This document shows, one piece after another, positions 26,595 to 35,225 of a stretch of 64,000 nucleotides of DNA. The notes under the pieces are model-generated. The model was not told where the DNA came from. It was given only the letters and a program-made list of their open reading frames with translations, and did no database searches. The translations under genes and the position numbers were made by a program. The stretch lies in NCBI RefSeq assembly GCF_004352855.1, contig NZ_SJSC01000002.1, positions 372,001 to 436,000 of the forward strand, given 5' to 3'. How positions within the stretch are numbered: the first letter of the stretch is position 1; every line of letters begins with the position of its first letter. The DNA comes from Marinomonas sp. KMM3893 (lineage in GTDB: Bacteria; Pseudomonadota; Gammaproteobacteria; Pseudomonadales; Marinomonadaceae).

Positions 26595-26605
26595 ACGCCG
26601 CACTT

Positions 26606-26681
26606 GCCCAGATAGCTCAGTCGGTAGAGCAGAGGATTGAAAATCCTCGTGTCGGCGGTTCGATTCCGTCTCTGGGCACCA
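26606..26681 (+). tRNA. tRNA-Phe (GAA), first copy
   Basis: A 76-nt tRNA. The acceptor GCCCAGA pairs with TCTGGGC, the D loop is AGCTCAGTCGGTAGAGC, the anticodon stem-loop carries GAA at 26639-26641, the T arm holds GGTTCGATTCC, and the CCA end is encoded. Followed 15 bases later by its own terminator. Confidence 0.97.
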
Positions 26682-26696
26682 TGATTTAAAAAGAAA

Positions 26697-26726
26697 GGCC
26701 ATCTAGCAATAGATGGCCTTTTTTTT
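26697..26726 (+). terminator. Terminator between the two tRNA-Phe genes
   Basis: GGCCATCTA / TAGATGGCC, a perfect 9-bp stem with a GCAA tetraloop and eight T residues. It should end most transcripts of the first tRNA, leaving the second copy dependent on read-through or its own unseen promoter. Confidence 0.92.
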
Positions 26727-26769
26727 GGCAAAAATGGTTTACTCCCAAAAAACCATGAATTCTTGATTT

Positions 26770-26845
26770 GCCCAGATAGCTCAGTCGGTAGAGCAGAGGA
26801 TTGAAAATCCTCGTGTCGGCGGTTCGATTCCGTCTCTGGGCACCA
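26770..26845 (+). tRNA. tRNA-Phe (GAA), second identical copy
   Basis: All 76 bases match the first copy, including the encoded CCA; the anticodon GAA is at 26803-26805. No good -35/-10 pair is visible in the 43 bases between the terminator and this gene. The identity indicates recent duplication or gene conversion. Confidence 0.97.
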
Positions 26846-26891
26846 TCCTCTGTATTCGTTCACTTCTTCTTACTGCCTAAAGCCCCCAGAC

Positions 26892-26984
26892 CTATTTTTC
26901 TGATAAATCACAGCCTCTCAAGCTCTGTATCGCCGTTTTAAGCCACACTTTCACGGTGACCGCATCAGCGGGAGATAAATCCAT
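26892..26984 (-). other. 30-codon open frame next to the higA remnant
   Basis: Starts MDLSPADAVTVKVW after an AAGGG box eight bases upstream and ends at TAG. No family is recognised. It follows the higA remnant by 24 bases on the same strand. It could be a fragment of a once longer gene or chance. Confidence 0.25.
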
Positions 26985-27008
26985 TTAACAACCCTTATGA
27001 AAGCGAGG

Positions 27009-27248
27009 TTAAACCGTTTCTCTTTCTAGTGGGTAATCTTTCACTAGTGCGTCTAAAGGAATGTTCAGCCCCTGATGAAGGCTGCGAATAATTTTAAGGC
27101 TAAGTGCTCTTTTTTTATTCAGAACTTCACTAAAACGACTGCGTTGGCCTACAAACTTCGTTAGGTCGTCATCATTTTTGGGCTTTTCTGCTAGTTCCCA
27201 TAATGGGAAAAGTGTATGAGCAATACAAGTTGATCTAGTGAGCCACTG
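27009..27248 (-). pseudogene. 5'-truncated HigA-like antitoxin remnant
   Basis: An open frame of 79 codons without a start codon, bounded upstream by an in-frame TAA. The C-terminal part reads LTKFVGQRSRFSEVLNKKR then ALSLKIIRSLHQGLNIPLDAL, the helix-turn-helix signature of HigA-family antitoxins, and the N-terminal part HTLFPLWELAEKPKNDDD resembles the linker before it. The rest of the N-terminus and any higB toxin are missing. It is probably not expressed as a functional antitoxin, though a downstream start cannot be excluded. Confidence 0.65.
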
Positions 27249-27338
27249 TTACATTTCCTTAATATTGTTACTGTATTGTGACCGATTCAGAAGTCGCGCT
27301 TCGGGCGTGATCTAGCCTTCTTTTTCGGAGACACAGGT

Positions 27339-29030
27339 TTGAGTATTAATAAAAAAATGTGGCTGCTCTCTGCCATTACTTCGATCAGTATTATTTTGGT
27401 GGGTGTTTTCAGCGCTTATACCCTTTCGGGTTTGCGCAATGGCTTTCACCAGTATCAAAGTCAGGTTGCGACCTCTCAGAGCTTTTTTGAAATCAAAGCG
27501 ACGGCTTTATCGGTGGCAAAAAACGACCCCATTTTACCGAATACAAAAACCGCGCTCGACGCCGCCAATGCCAAAATAGTCTCGCTATTGGCGCAAATCG
27601 AAACAAGCTTACCGCCTGAAAAGAAAGAGTCTGAAAATGACTCGAACACACAGCAAGAAAAACCTCACCAGGGTGCTGTTAGTAACGCAGATGACTCGGA
27701 AGAGGCAGAAGCAGTTAAGGCAATTAGCCCAGAGCAAACCAGAGCCTTACTGAATGACATCGCCAGATTATGGTCGGAATACGACAAGCAATTTAATAGT
27801 GCGATAAAAATTGCGCCAGACAGCCCCCAAGATGCGTTGCAAATCCCCGATGCCATTTATGGGCTTCAGCTTATTCCTATGATCGAGCGCATTGATCAAC
27901 TGATCGAGGATAACCAAGTCAAAGAGCAGCAGTCTTACGATGTGATTTCTGAACTGATGCACAGTATTTTATGGCTGATCCTCGCGCCTTTGTTGGCCGG
28001 TGGTGTGTTTGTGGTGGCCATGCAACGCTTTGTGGCGAGCGATTTACGCAAGCGAGTGTTTCGCATTCAAACCGTCGTAGGGCAGCTTAGCGAAGGGGAT
28101 TTAACCCAGCGTTTGCCAGTGGAAGGACGTGATGAATTGGCGGCCATTGCCAGCTCTATGAATGAATTTGTTGAGAAAACCCACGCCATTTTGTGTCATG
28201 TAAAAGAAGGGTCACACGAAGTGTCTGCGGCGGCAAGTCAGTTGTTCGACGCGTCAGAGCACAGTGCAAATAGCGCCCTAGGGCAAAGCGAAGCGACGAC
28301 TTCAGTGGCTTCTACGGTACAAGAATTGTCGGTTAGCATAGGGCAGGTGGCAGAGCAGGCGAAGAATGCGCAGGACTTTTCGATTCAATCTGGCAAGTTG
28401 TCTGCCGAAGCGGGAGAAGTGGTCTTGTCGGCGACCAAAGAGATGACCAAAATTTCTCAGTTGTCACAAGATTCATCGTCATTGATTCGAGATTTAGAAA
28501 AACGCTCTAGTGATATTAATAACATCATGCAGGTGATTCGAGATGTGGCGGATCAGACCAATTTGTTGGCGCTAAATGCCGCGATCGAAGCCGCACGAGC
28601 GGGCGAGCAAGGCCGAGGCTTTTCTGTTGTAGCCGATGAGATTCGTAATCTTGCCCAGCGTACCGCCGAATCGACGAAGGAAATCACCTTTATCGTCACC
28701 AAAATTCAAGAAGTGACCGTTGCCGTGGCAGGCAGTATGGAGGCCGAACTGTTGCAGGTCGAAAAAGGGGTTCTGTTGGCAGAAAAAGCCGGCGGCTCTA
28801 TGACGCAAGTGCGCGGCAGCACCGATCAGGTAGAGGAAGCGATTAACTATATTTGTAACGCCTTGTTAGAGCAAAGCAATGCCAGTGATGATATAGCGCG
28901 CAAAATAGATGAAATTGCGACCATTACTGGAGAGGGGTCGGCCGCGGCGAAAAATACGGTTTCAACCGCCAAACGATTAGATGGCTTGTCCGAAAAACTG
29001 ACCTTAGCGGTCAATCAATTCCAGTTATAA
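27339..29030 (+). CDS. Methyl-accepting chemotaxis protein
   Basis: A 563-residue receptor. Helix 1 is residues about 7-30 ([19 protein letters not shown]), a periplasmic sensor of about 180 residues contains an acidic low-complexity insert ([12 protein letters not shown] to EEAEAVK), helix 2 is about 210-230, then HAMP and the signalling domain whose hairpin tip is [23 protein letters not shown]. The start is TTG, supported by GGAG eight bases upstream; the next ATG (27357) has no such box. The ligand is unknown. A terminator follows. Confidence 0.92.
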   Translation: MSINKKMWLLSAITSISIILVGVFSAYTLSGLRNGFHQYQSQVATSQSFFEIKATALSVAKNDPILPNTKTALDAANAKIVSLLAQIETSLPPEKKESENDSNTQQEKPHQGAVSNADDSEEAEAVKAISPEQTRALLNDIARLWSEYDKQFNSAIKIAPDSPQDALQIPDAIYGLQLIPMIERIDQLIEDNQVKEQQSYDVISELMHSILWLILAPLLAGGVFVVAMQRFVASDLRKRVFRIQTVVGQLSEGDLTQRLPVEGRDELAAIASSMNEFVEKTHAILCHVKEGSHEVSAAASQLFDASEHSANSALGQSEATTSVASTVQELSVSIGQVAEQAKNAQDFSIQSGKLSAEAGEVVLSATKEMTKISQLSQDSSSLIRDLEKRSSDINNIMQVIRDVADQTNLLALNAAIEAARAGEQGRGFSVVADEIRNLAQRTAESTKEITFIVTKIQEVTVAVAGSMEAELLQVEKGVLLAEKAGGSMTQVRGSTDQVEEAINYICNALLEQSNASDDIARKIDEIATITGEGSAAAKNTVSTAKRLDGLSEKLTLAVNQFQL

Positions 29031-29060
29031 CAAGGTCATCCACCGTGTTGTAATGCGGCA

Positions 29061-29088
29061 GGCGCGGTCTAAGATCGCGCCTTTTTTA
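29061..29088 (+). terminator. Terminator after the chemotaxis receptor
   Basis: GGCGCG-GTC / GAT-CGCGCC stem with a small TAA loop, then TTTTTT. Strong rho-independent terminator 30 bases past the stop. Confidence 0.88.
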
Positions 29089-29281
29089 TGCCGATAAGAT
29101 ACTGATATGACAGGGTGTGGCGCGCCATTTACATACACACTTTTCCTATTACATATCGTAACGCTTTTAGGAGCCTATGGCGGGCGTTTTTTGTCTACAC
29201 TAATAGAAACTTTGTTCTTGGTCTTTGATGTTAATATAAATTGATAATAGATAAGCCCACAGATTGCTTTCAAACAGACGA

Positions 29282-32200
29282 ATGACCCCTACTATGCGCA
29301 AAGGAATGACAGTCACTGCACTGACAACATTAGGATACCTTCTGTTTGGCCTATTAGGGTTGGCAGAGGTGGTATCGCCAGGTTACGCAACCATTGTATT
29401 TCCAGCGGCTGGGTTTGCCTTGATGGCCGTGTTGCTGTTTCGATATTGGGCCTTACTCGGTGTATTTATCGGTTCTATTCTCTTAAGCGTGATGGTCGCG
29501 AAAATGCATCATCATGCCTTTCATCTGCCCTTATTTATTGTTCTTTCTTTGGCGGCTACCCTACAAACTTACATCGGTTATCGGCTGGTCCAACGTTATA
29601 GTCCCTTGCCATTTGCGTTTCATAACTCCGCATTAGTTTTGCGCTTTATTGTTTTGGTTGGCCTGCTTTCGACGGTTGTGAGTGCCAGCATCGCGGTCAC
29701 GGCTTTATACATAGTGGGGCGCATTGAGCGAGGCAATGTATTAGCTGAATGGCTCAGTTGGTGGACGGGGGATTTTATTGGCGTTCTGGTTGTGGTGCCG
29801 TGGTTTGTGGTGCTGTTTCCGTCTGTGTTTAATAGCAAGCTGGATCGCCCTTTTCAATTGCTAGCAGGCCTCTTAATTATCATCTCGGTCACCATAGGGT
29901 TGTCTTATGGTGTGCGGCATTTTGAGTATGTTAAGCAACAAGAAGAGTTTGATTCAAACGCCGAGTTGGTGGACATCTCATTGAACAATCGACTCAATAA
30001 TATGGAAAGTATTCTATACGGCATCATGGGGCTGGTAAGGGGCAGCGAAGGTGTCACCGCAGACGAGTTTACGCGTTATACGGACGGTATTTTAGAGCGC
30101 GATTCGTCTATTTATGCGGTCTCTCTGAATATGGTGGTGTATCAACAGGACCTTGCCGCGTTTGAGGAAGAGATTCAGAAAAATTACCCAGATTATAAAT
30201 TCTACGTTAAAGAAAGAGACAGTCAGGGTGGGTTTATTCCAGTCGAGCCGCGGTCTAAATATATCGTTGTGACCTTTATGAATCGGCAGGAAAGCAATAA
30301 AAATGCGTTGGGCTATGATATTTATTCACAGAAAAGCCGACGGCACGCCTTAGATCAGTCTATCAAACTCAATCGACTTTACGCGACGCCGCCTATTCAG
30401 TTAGTGCAGGGTGATACGGCCGTATTGCTCTTTTTGCCTCTGTTTCATGACAATTCAGACAAGCTAAAAAGCGTCGCTACCATGGTGTTGCGCATGGATT
30501 TTTTAGCCAAAGCAATAGTGGACAGAGGCGTGTTGCCCAATACGCAGCTTTACTTAATTGATGAAGGCGACAATGGGGCCTCGCCCGCGATATTAGCCAA
30601 GAGTCAGGGGGCGGATTTGTCAGTACAAACCGTTCTAGACAGATACGAAGCGAAGACTTTTGGCCATGCGGTGAGTTACGAAGTGGTTGTAGGGGCAAAG
30701 CACTGGCATTTATTTCAAGTGAGTGAAGCGGCGTTTTATCGCCAACCTTGGGGCGTGCATTTTGTGTTGGCTGGGGGCTTTTTCTTAGCCGCTATGCTTG
30801 GGTGGTTTTTATTGGTGGTTAGTAGCCATACGGCGGAAATAGAAAGCCGAGTGTTGTTACGTACGAGGGATTTATCGCGTGCCAATCAGTCGTTAAAAAA
30901 AGCCCAGCTTGCCCATAGCGATGCCCAACAGGCGGCCGAAAATGCGAACCGAGCGAAAAGCGCTTTCTTGGCGAATATGAGCCATGAAATTAGGACCCCA
31001 TTAAATGGTGTGATTGGGTGTTTGTCGCTCTTAGAAAATACCGGGCTTCGCCCAGAACAAACGAACTTAGCGAACCTCTCGAAACAAAGCGCAGAGTCCT
31101 TAATGGGCATTATTAACGACATTTTGGATTTGTCTAAAATCGAGATAGGCAGCATTGCATTAGAGCATGAGCCGTTTGATGTTCGAGAATTGGTGGAAGA
31201 AGTGTCTCGTTTGCTGGTGGTAAAAGCAGAAGAAAAAAACATCGCCTTTAATGTGCCTGCGGTATACATACCTTCCGTGGTGCTGATCGGAGATCGGTTA
31301 AGGGTGAAGCAGATATTGGTCAATTTATTGGGCAATGCGATTAAGTTTACCCGTGACGGCGAAGTGAATTTATACCTTTCTACGCGCACCTTAAGTGACA
31401 CCGCGAGTGAGCTCTATGTGCGTGTTGATGATACTGGGATCGGCATTCCTGAGTCGCAGCATGAGCGCTTGTTTCAGCGTTTCAAACAAGCGGATAGTTC
31501 CACCACTCGTCAATATGGCGGTACCGGTTTGGGGTTGGCAATCAGCAAAGAGATGATCGAGCTAATGGGCGGTGAAATTGGCTTTTCCTCGCAGGAAGGC
31601 AAGGGCGCGTCTTTTTGGTTTCATGTTGCCCTAGATCACGAGAAAAAAGACATAGACACAGCGGAGTACGATCTGTCTCTGGCTGTGGTCTATCAGAATG
31701 AAACAGGGCGTCACTATATTAGTCAGTTATTAACGCACTTTAACGTTCAGCATACGTTATACGAGAGCGTTAGCTTACTATTGGACGCGTCATTATCGAA
31801 TGTCGATGGCCTTTTGCTTGATAGCATCGCTTCTGAAGCTTGCTCTGCCGATGACGCGTCGAGATTGCAGGCGGCATGTCGTCATTCTAGAGTGCGGGTT
31901 ATTCGGTTACAATCCAGCTTAGAAGAGGCCGAAACATCCGCGTCAGAGTCCATACAAAAGCCCATTAGTTATTCTCAGTTAGAAACATTATTATCAACCA
32001 TGGCATTGGCGACACAAGGGGAATCAATCATGGCAGCAAGTACCTTTTCAGACGAGTTAGTGAGCCGCGGTCTAACTATCAATGCCCGCGTGTTAGTGGT
32101 GGAAGACAACTTAACTAACCAGATAGTGGTGCGAGGGCTGCTTAATATGTTTGGTGTAGAGGTTGAAGTGGCAGAAAATGGGCAAGAGGCACTGGAAAAA

Positions 32201-32473
32201 GTGCGTACAGAAGCCTACGATCTTATTTTCATGGATTGCCAAATGCCGGTGATGGATGGCTACGAAGCGACCCGTGAAATTCGTAAGTTGGCCGCTGGAG
32301 CAACCCCGAATGATGTGCCTATTGTCGCGTTGAGCGCGAATGCCATGAAGGGTGACAAAGAGTTGTGTCTTGAGGCCGGAATGAACGACCATTTAGCGAA
32401 GCCTATTGCCCAAGATCAATTAAAACAGCAACTGAAAAAATGGTTACCAGAAGCCTTAATACAGGATAAATAA
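29282..32473 (+). CDS. Hybrid sensor histidine kinase (MASE1-CHASE-HisKA-HATPase-REC)
   Basis: A protein of about 1063 residues. Residues 1-210 are an integral-membrane MASE1-like sensor; 220-440 an extracytoplasmic CHASE domain (FDSNAELVDISLNNRLNNME, YDIYSQKSRRHAL); then a helix, a coiled coil, HisKA with His568 in ANMSHEIRTPLNG, an HATPase (GNAIKFTRDGE, DDTGIGIPES, GGTGLGLAISKEMIELMGG), a receiver-like segment lacking the acidic pocket, and a C-terminal REC with Asp985 in LIFMDCQMPVMDGYEA. The last step of a His-Asp-His-Asp relay needs an Hpt, supplied by the next gene. Start choice is uncertain (TTG 29264 or ATG 29282/29294). CHASE domains bind small molecules such as cytokinin-like or peptide ligands. 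Confidence 0.88.
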   Translation: MTPTMRKGMTVTALTTLGYLLFGLLGLAEVVSPGYATIVFPAAGFALMAVLLFRYWALLGVFIGSILLSVMVAKMHHHAFHLPLFIVLSLAATLQTYIGYRLVQRYSPLPFAFHNSALVLRFIVLVGLLSTVVSASIAVTALYIVGRIERGNVLAEWLSWWTGDFIGVLVVVPWFVVLFPSVFNSKLDRPFQLLAGLLIIISVTIGLSYGVRHFEYVKQQEEFDSNAELVDISLNNRLNNMESILYGIMGLVRGSEGVTADEFTRYTDGILERDSSIYAVSLNMVVYQQDLAAFEEEIQKNYPDYKFYVKERDSQGGFIPVEPRSKYIVVTFMNRQESNKNALGYDIYSQKSRRHALDQSIKLNRLYATPPIQLVQGDTAVLLFLPLFHDNSDKLKSVATMVLRMDFLAKAIVDRGVLPNTQLYLIDEGDNGASPAILAKSQGADLSVQTVLDRYEAKTFGHAVSYEVVVGAKHWHLFQVSEAAFYRQPWGVHFVLAGGFFLAAMLGWFLLVVSSHTAEIESRVLLRTRDLSRANQSLKKAQLAHSDAQQAAENANRAKSAFLANMSHEIRTPLNGVIGCLSLLENTGLRPEQTNLANLSKQSAESLMGIINDILDLSKIEIGSIALEHEPFDVRELVEEVSRLLVVKAEEKNIAFNVPAVYIPSVVLIGDRLRVKQILVNLLGNAIKFTRDGEVNLYLSTRTLSDTASELYVRVDDTGIGIPESQHERLFQRFKQADSSTTRQYGGTGLGLAISKEMIELMGGEIGFSSQEGKGASFWFHVALDHEKKDIDTAEYDLSLAVVYQNETGRHYISQLLTHFNVQHTLYESVSLLLDASLSNVDGLLLDSIASEACSADDASRLQAACRHSRVRVIRLQSSLEEAETSASESIQKPISYSQLETLLSTMALATQGESIMAASTFSDELVSRGLTINARVLVVEDNLTNQIVVRGLLNMFGVEVEVAENGQEALEKVRTEAYDLIFMDCQMPVMDGYEATREIRKLAAGATPNDVPIVALSANAMKGDKELCLEAGMNDHLAKPIAQDQLKQQLKKWLPEALIQDK

Positions 32474-32483
32474 AGAGGAAAGG

Positions 32484-32819
32484 ATGCAGGACTTTGATGC
32501 GGTTAATTATGGCAATCGTCTAGGCAACAATAAGATGCTAATGACGTTGGTGGCGAAAGAATTTTTGAAAGAAAGCGCCGCTCTAGTCGAACAATTACTG
32601 GCGCATGCGGCAGCAGAAGATTGGACAAACGTGGCGCGTGTTGCTCACCGAATTAAAGGCGCAAGCGCTGAGGTGTCGGGGCTCGCCATGAGTGACACTG
32701 CCAAGCGCATTGAATCTGCGGCACAAGCTGACGACGCCACCACAGTGCAGCAGGCGTTAGAGCAGCTGCAAAAAGAGTATAAAGCGCTCACCGCAGCGCT
32801 TTCATCTAGCGAATTTTAA
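32484..32819 (+). CDS. Histidine phosphotransfer (Hpt) protein
   Basis: A 111-residue single-domain Hpt. The phosphorylated His lies in VAHRIKGASAEVSG (HxxKG motif), in an all-helical four-helix bundle. It starts ten bases after the hybrid kinase stop with AGAGG upstream. It should take phosphate from the kinase's REC domain and pass it to a response regulator not encoded next door; the REC proteins at 41933 and elsewhere are untested candidates. Confidence 0.88.
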   Translation: MQDFDAVNYGNRLGNNKMLMTLVAKEFLKESAALVEQLLAHAAAEDWTNVARVAHRIKGASAEVSGLAMSDTAKRIESAAQADDATTVQQALEQLQKEYKALTAALSSSEF

Positions 32820-32829
32820 TATCCATTTC

Positions 32830-32868
32830 GAACCTAAAAACGTCTTTTTAGGTTCAATTATTTTCTTT
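32830..32868 (+). terminator. Terminator after the Hpt gene
   Basis: GAACCTAAAAA / TTTTTAGGTTC stem (11 bp with a short CGTC loop) followed by a T-rich tract. It separates the phosphorelay genes from the ugp operon. Confidence 0.82.
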
Positions 32869-32974
32869 TTTCGACTTTTTTCTTTCATTTGAAACTCAAA
32901 TATCATAAAAATGAAACATTGAGCTACTAAAGTGCTTTCTCAACCAATAAAATAATCACATGAGGAACTCCTAA
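32869..32974 (+). promoter_or_regulatory. ugp operon promoter region with DeoR-type repeats
   Basis: AT-rich, with TTTCATTTGAAA (32883-32894) and an ATGAAACATTGAG element about 30 bases on; TTTCAT and ATGAAA form an inverted pair. DeoR/GlpR-family repressors bind such repeated TTTCR/YGAAA-like elements, and a DeoR-family gene ends this operon. I find no Pho-box pair (CTGTCAT repeats), which in enterobacteria controls ugp. Confidence 0.45.
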
Positions 32975-34276
32975 ATGCGTAAATCAATGTTCGCGACAAC
33001 CGTATTAGGCTTGTCTATTGCTAGTTCCAGCTTTGCCGCCACAGAAATTGAATGGTGGCATGCTATGGGTGGTGCTAACGGTGAAAAATTGAATGAAATC
33101 GTTAAAGAATTTAACGACTCGCAAACGCAATACAAAGTAGACCCTGTTTTTAAAGGGACTTACACAGAAACCATGACGTCCGCTATTGCGGCGTTCCGCG
33201 CCCACAAACAACCTGCCATTGTCCAAGTTTTCGAAGTGGGTACCGCGACCATGATGGCCGCCAAAGGCGCTGTTTATCCTGTTTATAAGCTGATGAAAGA
33301 CACCAAGGCAGATTTTGACCCAAGTGCTTACCTCAGTTCTGTTACCGGTTATTACTCGGATGTAGATGGCAACATGTTGTCTATGCCTTTCAATAGCTCA
33401 ACCCCAGTGCTTTATTACAACAAAGAAATGTTTAAAAAAGCGGGGCTAACAACACCGCCAAAAACATGGGAAGAGGTTGCAGCCTACTCTAAAAAATTAT
33501 TAGCCAGCGGCGCACAATGTGGTTTTACCACGGGTTGGCAGTCATGGGTTCAACTTGAAAACCTAAGTGCACGGCACGATGTGCCGTTTGCGAGCAATGA
33601 TGATGGCTTCTCAGGCCTAGACACCAAGTTGTTGTTCAATGGCCCTCTGCAAGTCATGCATATCACTAAGATGCACGAATGGCAGAAGAGTGGCATTTTC
33701 AGCTACGGTGGTCGTCGTAGCGATTCCGCTCCTAAGTTCTATAGCCAGCAATGTGCTATGTACACAGGGTCTTCTTCTGCGTTTGGCGGCATGACGCGTA
33801 ACGCAAAATTTGATTTTGGTGTGTCTTCATTGCCTTACTGGGCAAGCGAAGTAAAACAGCCTAACAACACCATCATTGGTGGTGCTTCTTTATGGGTACT
33901 ACAAGGCAAAGACAAAGCAGAATACAAAGCGGCTGCGGCTTTCCTTCACTTCCTATCTACGCCAGAAATCCAAGCTCAGTGGCACCAGTTCACCGGCTAT
34001 TTGCCGATTACGCACGCGGCTTATGAGCTAACCAAAAAAGAAGGTTTCTACCAAGCGCACCCAGGTACTGAAGCGGCGGTTCTGCAAATGACCGCATCAG
34101 AGCCGACGGTAAACTCTCGTGGTTTGCGATTGGGTAACTTTGTGCAGATTCGCGATGTGATCAACGGCGCGCTAGAAAGTGTGTGGAGTGGTAAAGAAAC
34201 ACCACAAGCCGCTCTAGACACCGCGGTGAAACGTGGCGATATGTTGTTGCGTAAGTTCGAAAAAGCGCACAACTAA
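32975..34276 (+). CDS. ugpB: sn-Glycerol-3-phosphate-binding protein UgpB
   Basis: A 433-residue periplasmic-binding protein. The signal peptide is MRKSMFATTVLGLSIASSSFA; the mature start TEIEWWHAMGGANGE and PAIVQVFEVGTATMMAAKGA match UgpB closely. GAGGA precedes the ATG. It captures sn-glycerol-3-phosphate and glycerophosphodiesters such as glycerophosphocholine for the UgpAEC importer. First gene of the operon; a strong hairpin follows the stop. Confidence 0.93.
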   Translation: MRKSMFATTVLGLSIASSSFAATEIEWWHAMGGANGEKLNEIVKEFNDSQTQYKVDPVFKGTYTETMTSAIAAFRAHKQPAIVQVFEVGTATMMAAKGAVYPVYKLMKDTKADFDPSAYLSSVTGYYSDVDGNMLSMPFNSSTPVLYYNKEMFKKAGLTTPPKTWEEVAAYSKKLLASGAQCGFTTGWQSWVQLENLSARHDVPFASNDDGFSGLDTKLLFNGPLQVMHITKMHEWQKSGIFSYGGRRSDSAPKFYSQQCAMYTGSSSAFGGMTRNAKFDFGVSSLPYWASEVKQPNNTIIGGASLWVLQGKDKAEYKAAAAFLHFLSTPEIQAQWHQFTGYLPITHAAYELTKKEGFYQAHPGTEAAVLQMTASEPTVNSRGLRLGNFVQIRDVINGALESVWSGKETPQAALDTAVKRGDMLLRKFEKAHN

Positions 34277-34290
34277 TTGCTTTGGTTGTT

Positions 34291-34317
34291 ATCCCTATCC
34301 GTCCTACGGATAGGGAT
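34291..34317 (+). repeat. Perfect 12-bp hairpin between ugpB and ugpA
   Basis: ATCCCTATCCGT and ACGGATAGGGAT with a 3-base loop, 15 bases after the ugpB stop and 32 before ugpA. It lacks a strong T-tract (ATTTGATTTC follows). It is placed to stabilise the ugpB message and let part of the polymerases or ribosomes stop, raising binding protein over permease. Confidence 0.75.
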
Positions 34318-34349
34318 ATTTGATTTCTTGTTTCTGTTCGAGTGACGTT

Positions 34350-35225
34350 ATGTCTGTTTATTTCCCGCAAAAAAAATTGCCTTACTTGCTGGTGTTACCT
34401 CAGTTGGTGATCACGGCGATTTTCTTCCTTTGGCCTGCTGGACAGGCGGTGCTGCAAGCCTTTTATCGTGAAGATGCCTTTGGTTTGAGCCAGCAATTTG
34501 TTGGCCTTGAGAACTTCGTTGATTTATTCCAAGACCCGCTTTATTACAAATCCATGGTAGTCACCATGGTCTTTAGTTTTTCGGTCGCCTTTTTGGGCAT
34601 CGCTGTGGCGCTCTGGCTGGCGGTGATGGCAGATCGAGTGATTCGCGGCAGAATGGTTTATCAAACCTTATTAGTGTGGCCTTACGCTGTTGCGCCGGCC
34701 TTGGCTGGGGTGTTGTGGTGGATTTTATTTGACCCAAATATCGGCCCTGTGGCCTTGTTTTTAGATCGTATTGGTCTGCATTGGAATCACTTTTTAAACG
34801 GTGATCAGGCGATGATTTTGGTGGTTATTTCTGCGACTTGGAAACAGATTAGTTATAACTTCTTATTTTTCTTAGCTGGGTTACAAGCGATCCCTCGGTC
34901 TTTGATTGAGGCGGCGGCGATCGATGGCGCCAGCTCTTTCAAGCGCTTTTGGGACATTGTGTTTCCCTTGCTGTCACCCACCACATTTTTCTTGTTGGTC
35001 GTCAACTTGGTGTACGCCTTTTTCGAAACCTTTGGGGTGATAGATACCACCACTCAAGGTGGACCAGACGGCAGCACCAATACACTGGTGTACAAGGTAT
35101 TTAAAGACGGTTTTATTGGCTTAGACAGCGGCGGATCAGCGGCGCAATCTATTGTCTTAATGGCCATTGTTGGACTCATGACGGTGATTCAGTTCCGTTT
35201 CATTGAGCGTAAGGTGCAATACTAA
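34350..35225 (+). CDS. ugpA: Glycerol-3-phosphate ABC permease UgpA
   Basis: A 291-residue inner-membrane permease with six helices. The EAA loop is [29 protein letters not shown], and the N-terminus [27 protein letters not shown] fits the UgpA/MalF-like family. The start at 34350 is chosen over 34320, which would overlap the hairpin's exit. It pairs with UgpE. The stop overlaps the ugpE start (TAATG). Confidence 0.92.
   Translation: MSVYFPQKKLPYLLVLPQLVITAIFFLWPAGQAVLQAFYREDAFGLSQQFVGLENFVDLFQDPLYYKSMVVTMVFSFSVAFLGIAVALWLAVMADRVIRGRMVYQTLLVWPYAVAPALAGVLWWILFDPNIGPVALFLDRIGLHWNHFLNGDQAMILVVISATWKQISYNFLFFLAGLQAIPRSLIEAAAIDGASSFKRFWDIVFPLLSPTTFFLLVVNLVYAFFETFGVIDTTTQGGPDGSTNTLVYKVFKDGFIGLDSGGSAAQSIVLMAIVGLMTVIQFRFIERKVQY

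Larger units (their letters stand above)
26846..27338. other. Decayed region downstream of tRNA-Phe
   Basis: No intact gene of normal size. It holds, on the minus strand, a 30-codon open frame (26892-26984) and the higA-like remnant (27009-27248). The promoter of the chemotaxis receptor must lie in the last 90 bases. The placement right after a tRNA 3' end suggests the trace of a former integrated element, but I see no repeated tRNA 3' segment that would serve as an att site. Confidence 0.5.

Noticed and set aside
26588-26863. 91-codon minus-strand frame with an internal repeat
   Set aside because: It runs across both tRNA-Phe genes and repeats only because the tRNA is duplicated; no real protein.
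32869-32974. Pho box upstream of ugpB
   Set aside because: No pair of CTGTCAT-like heptamers with the right spacing is visible.
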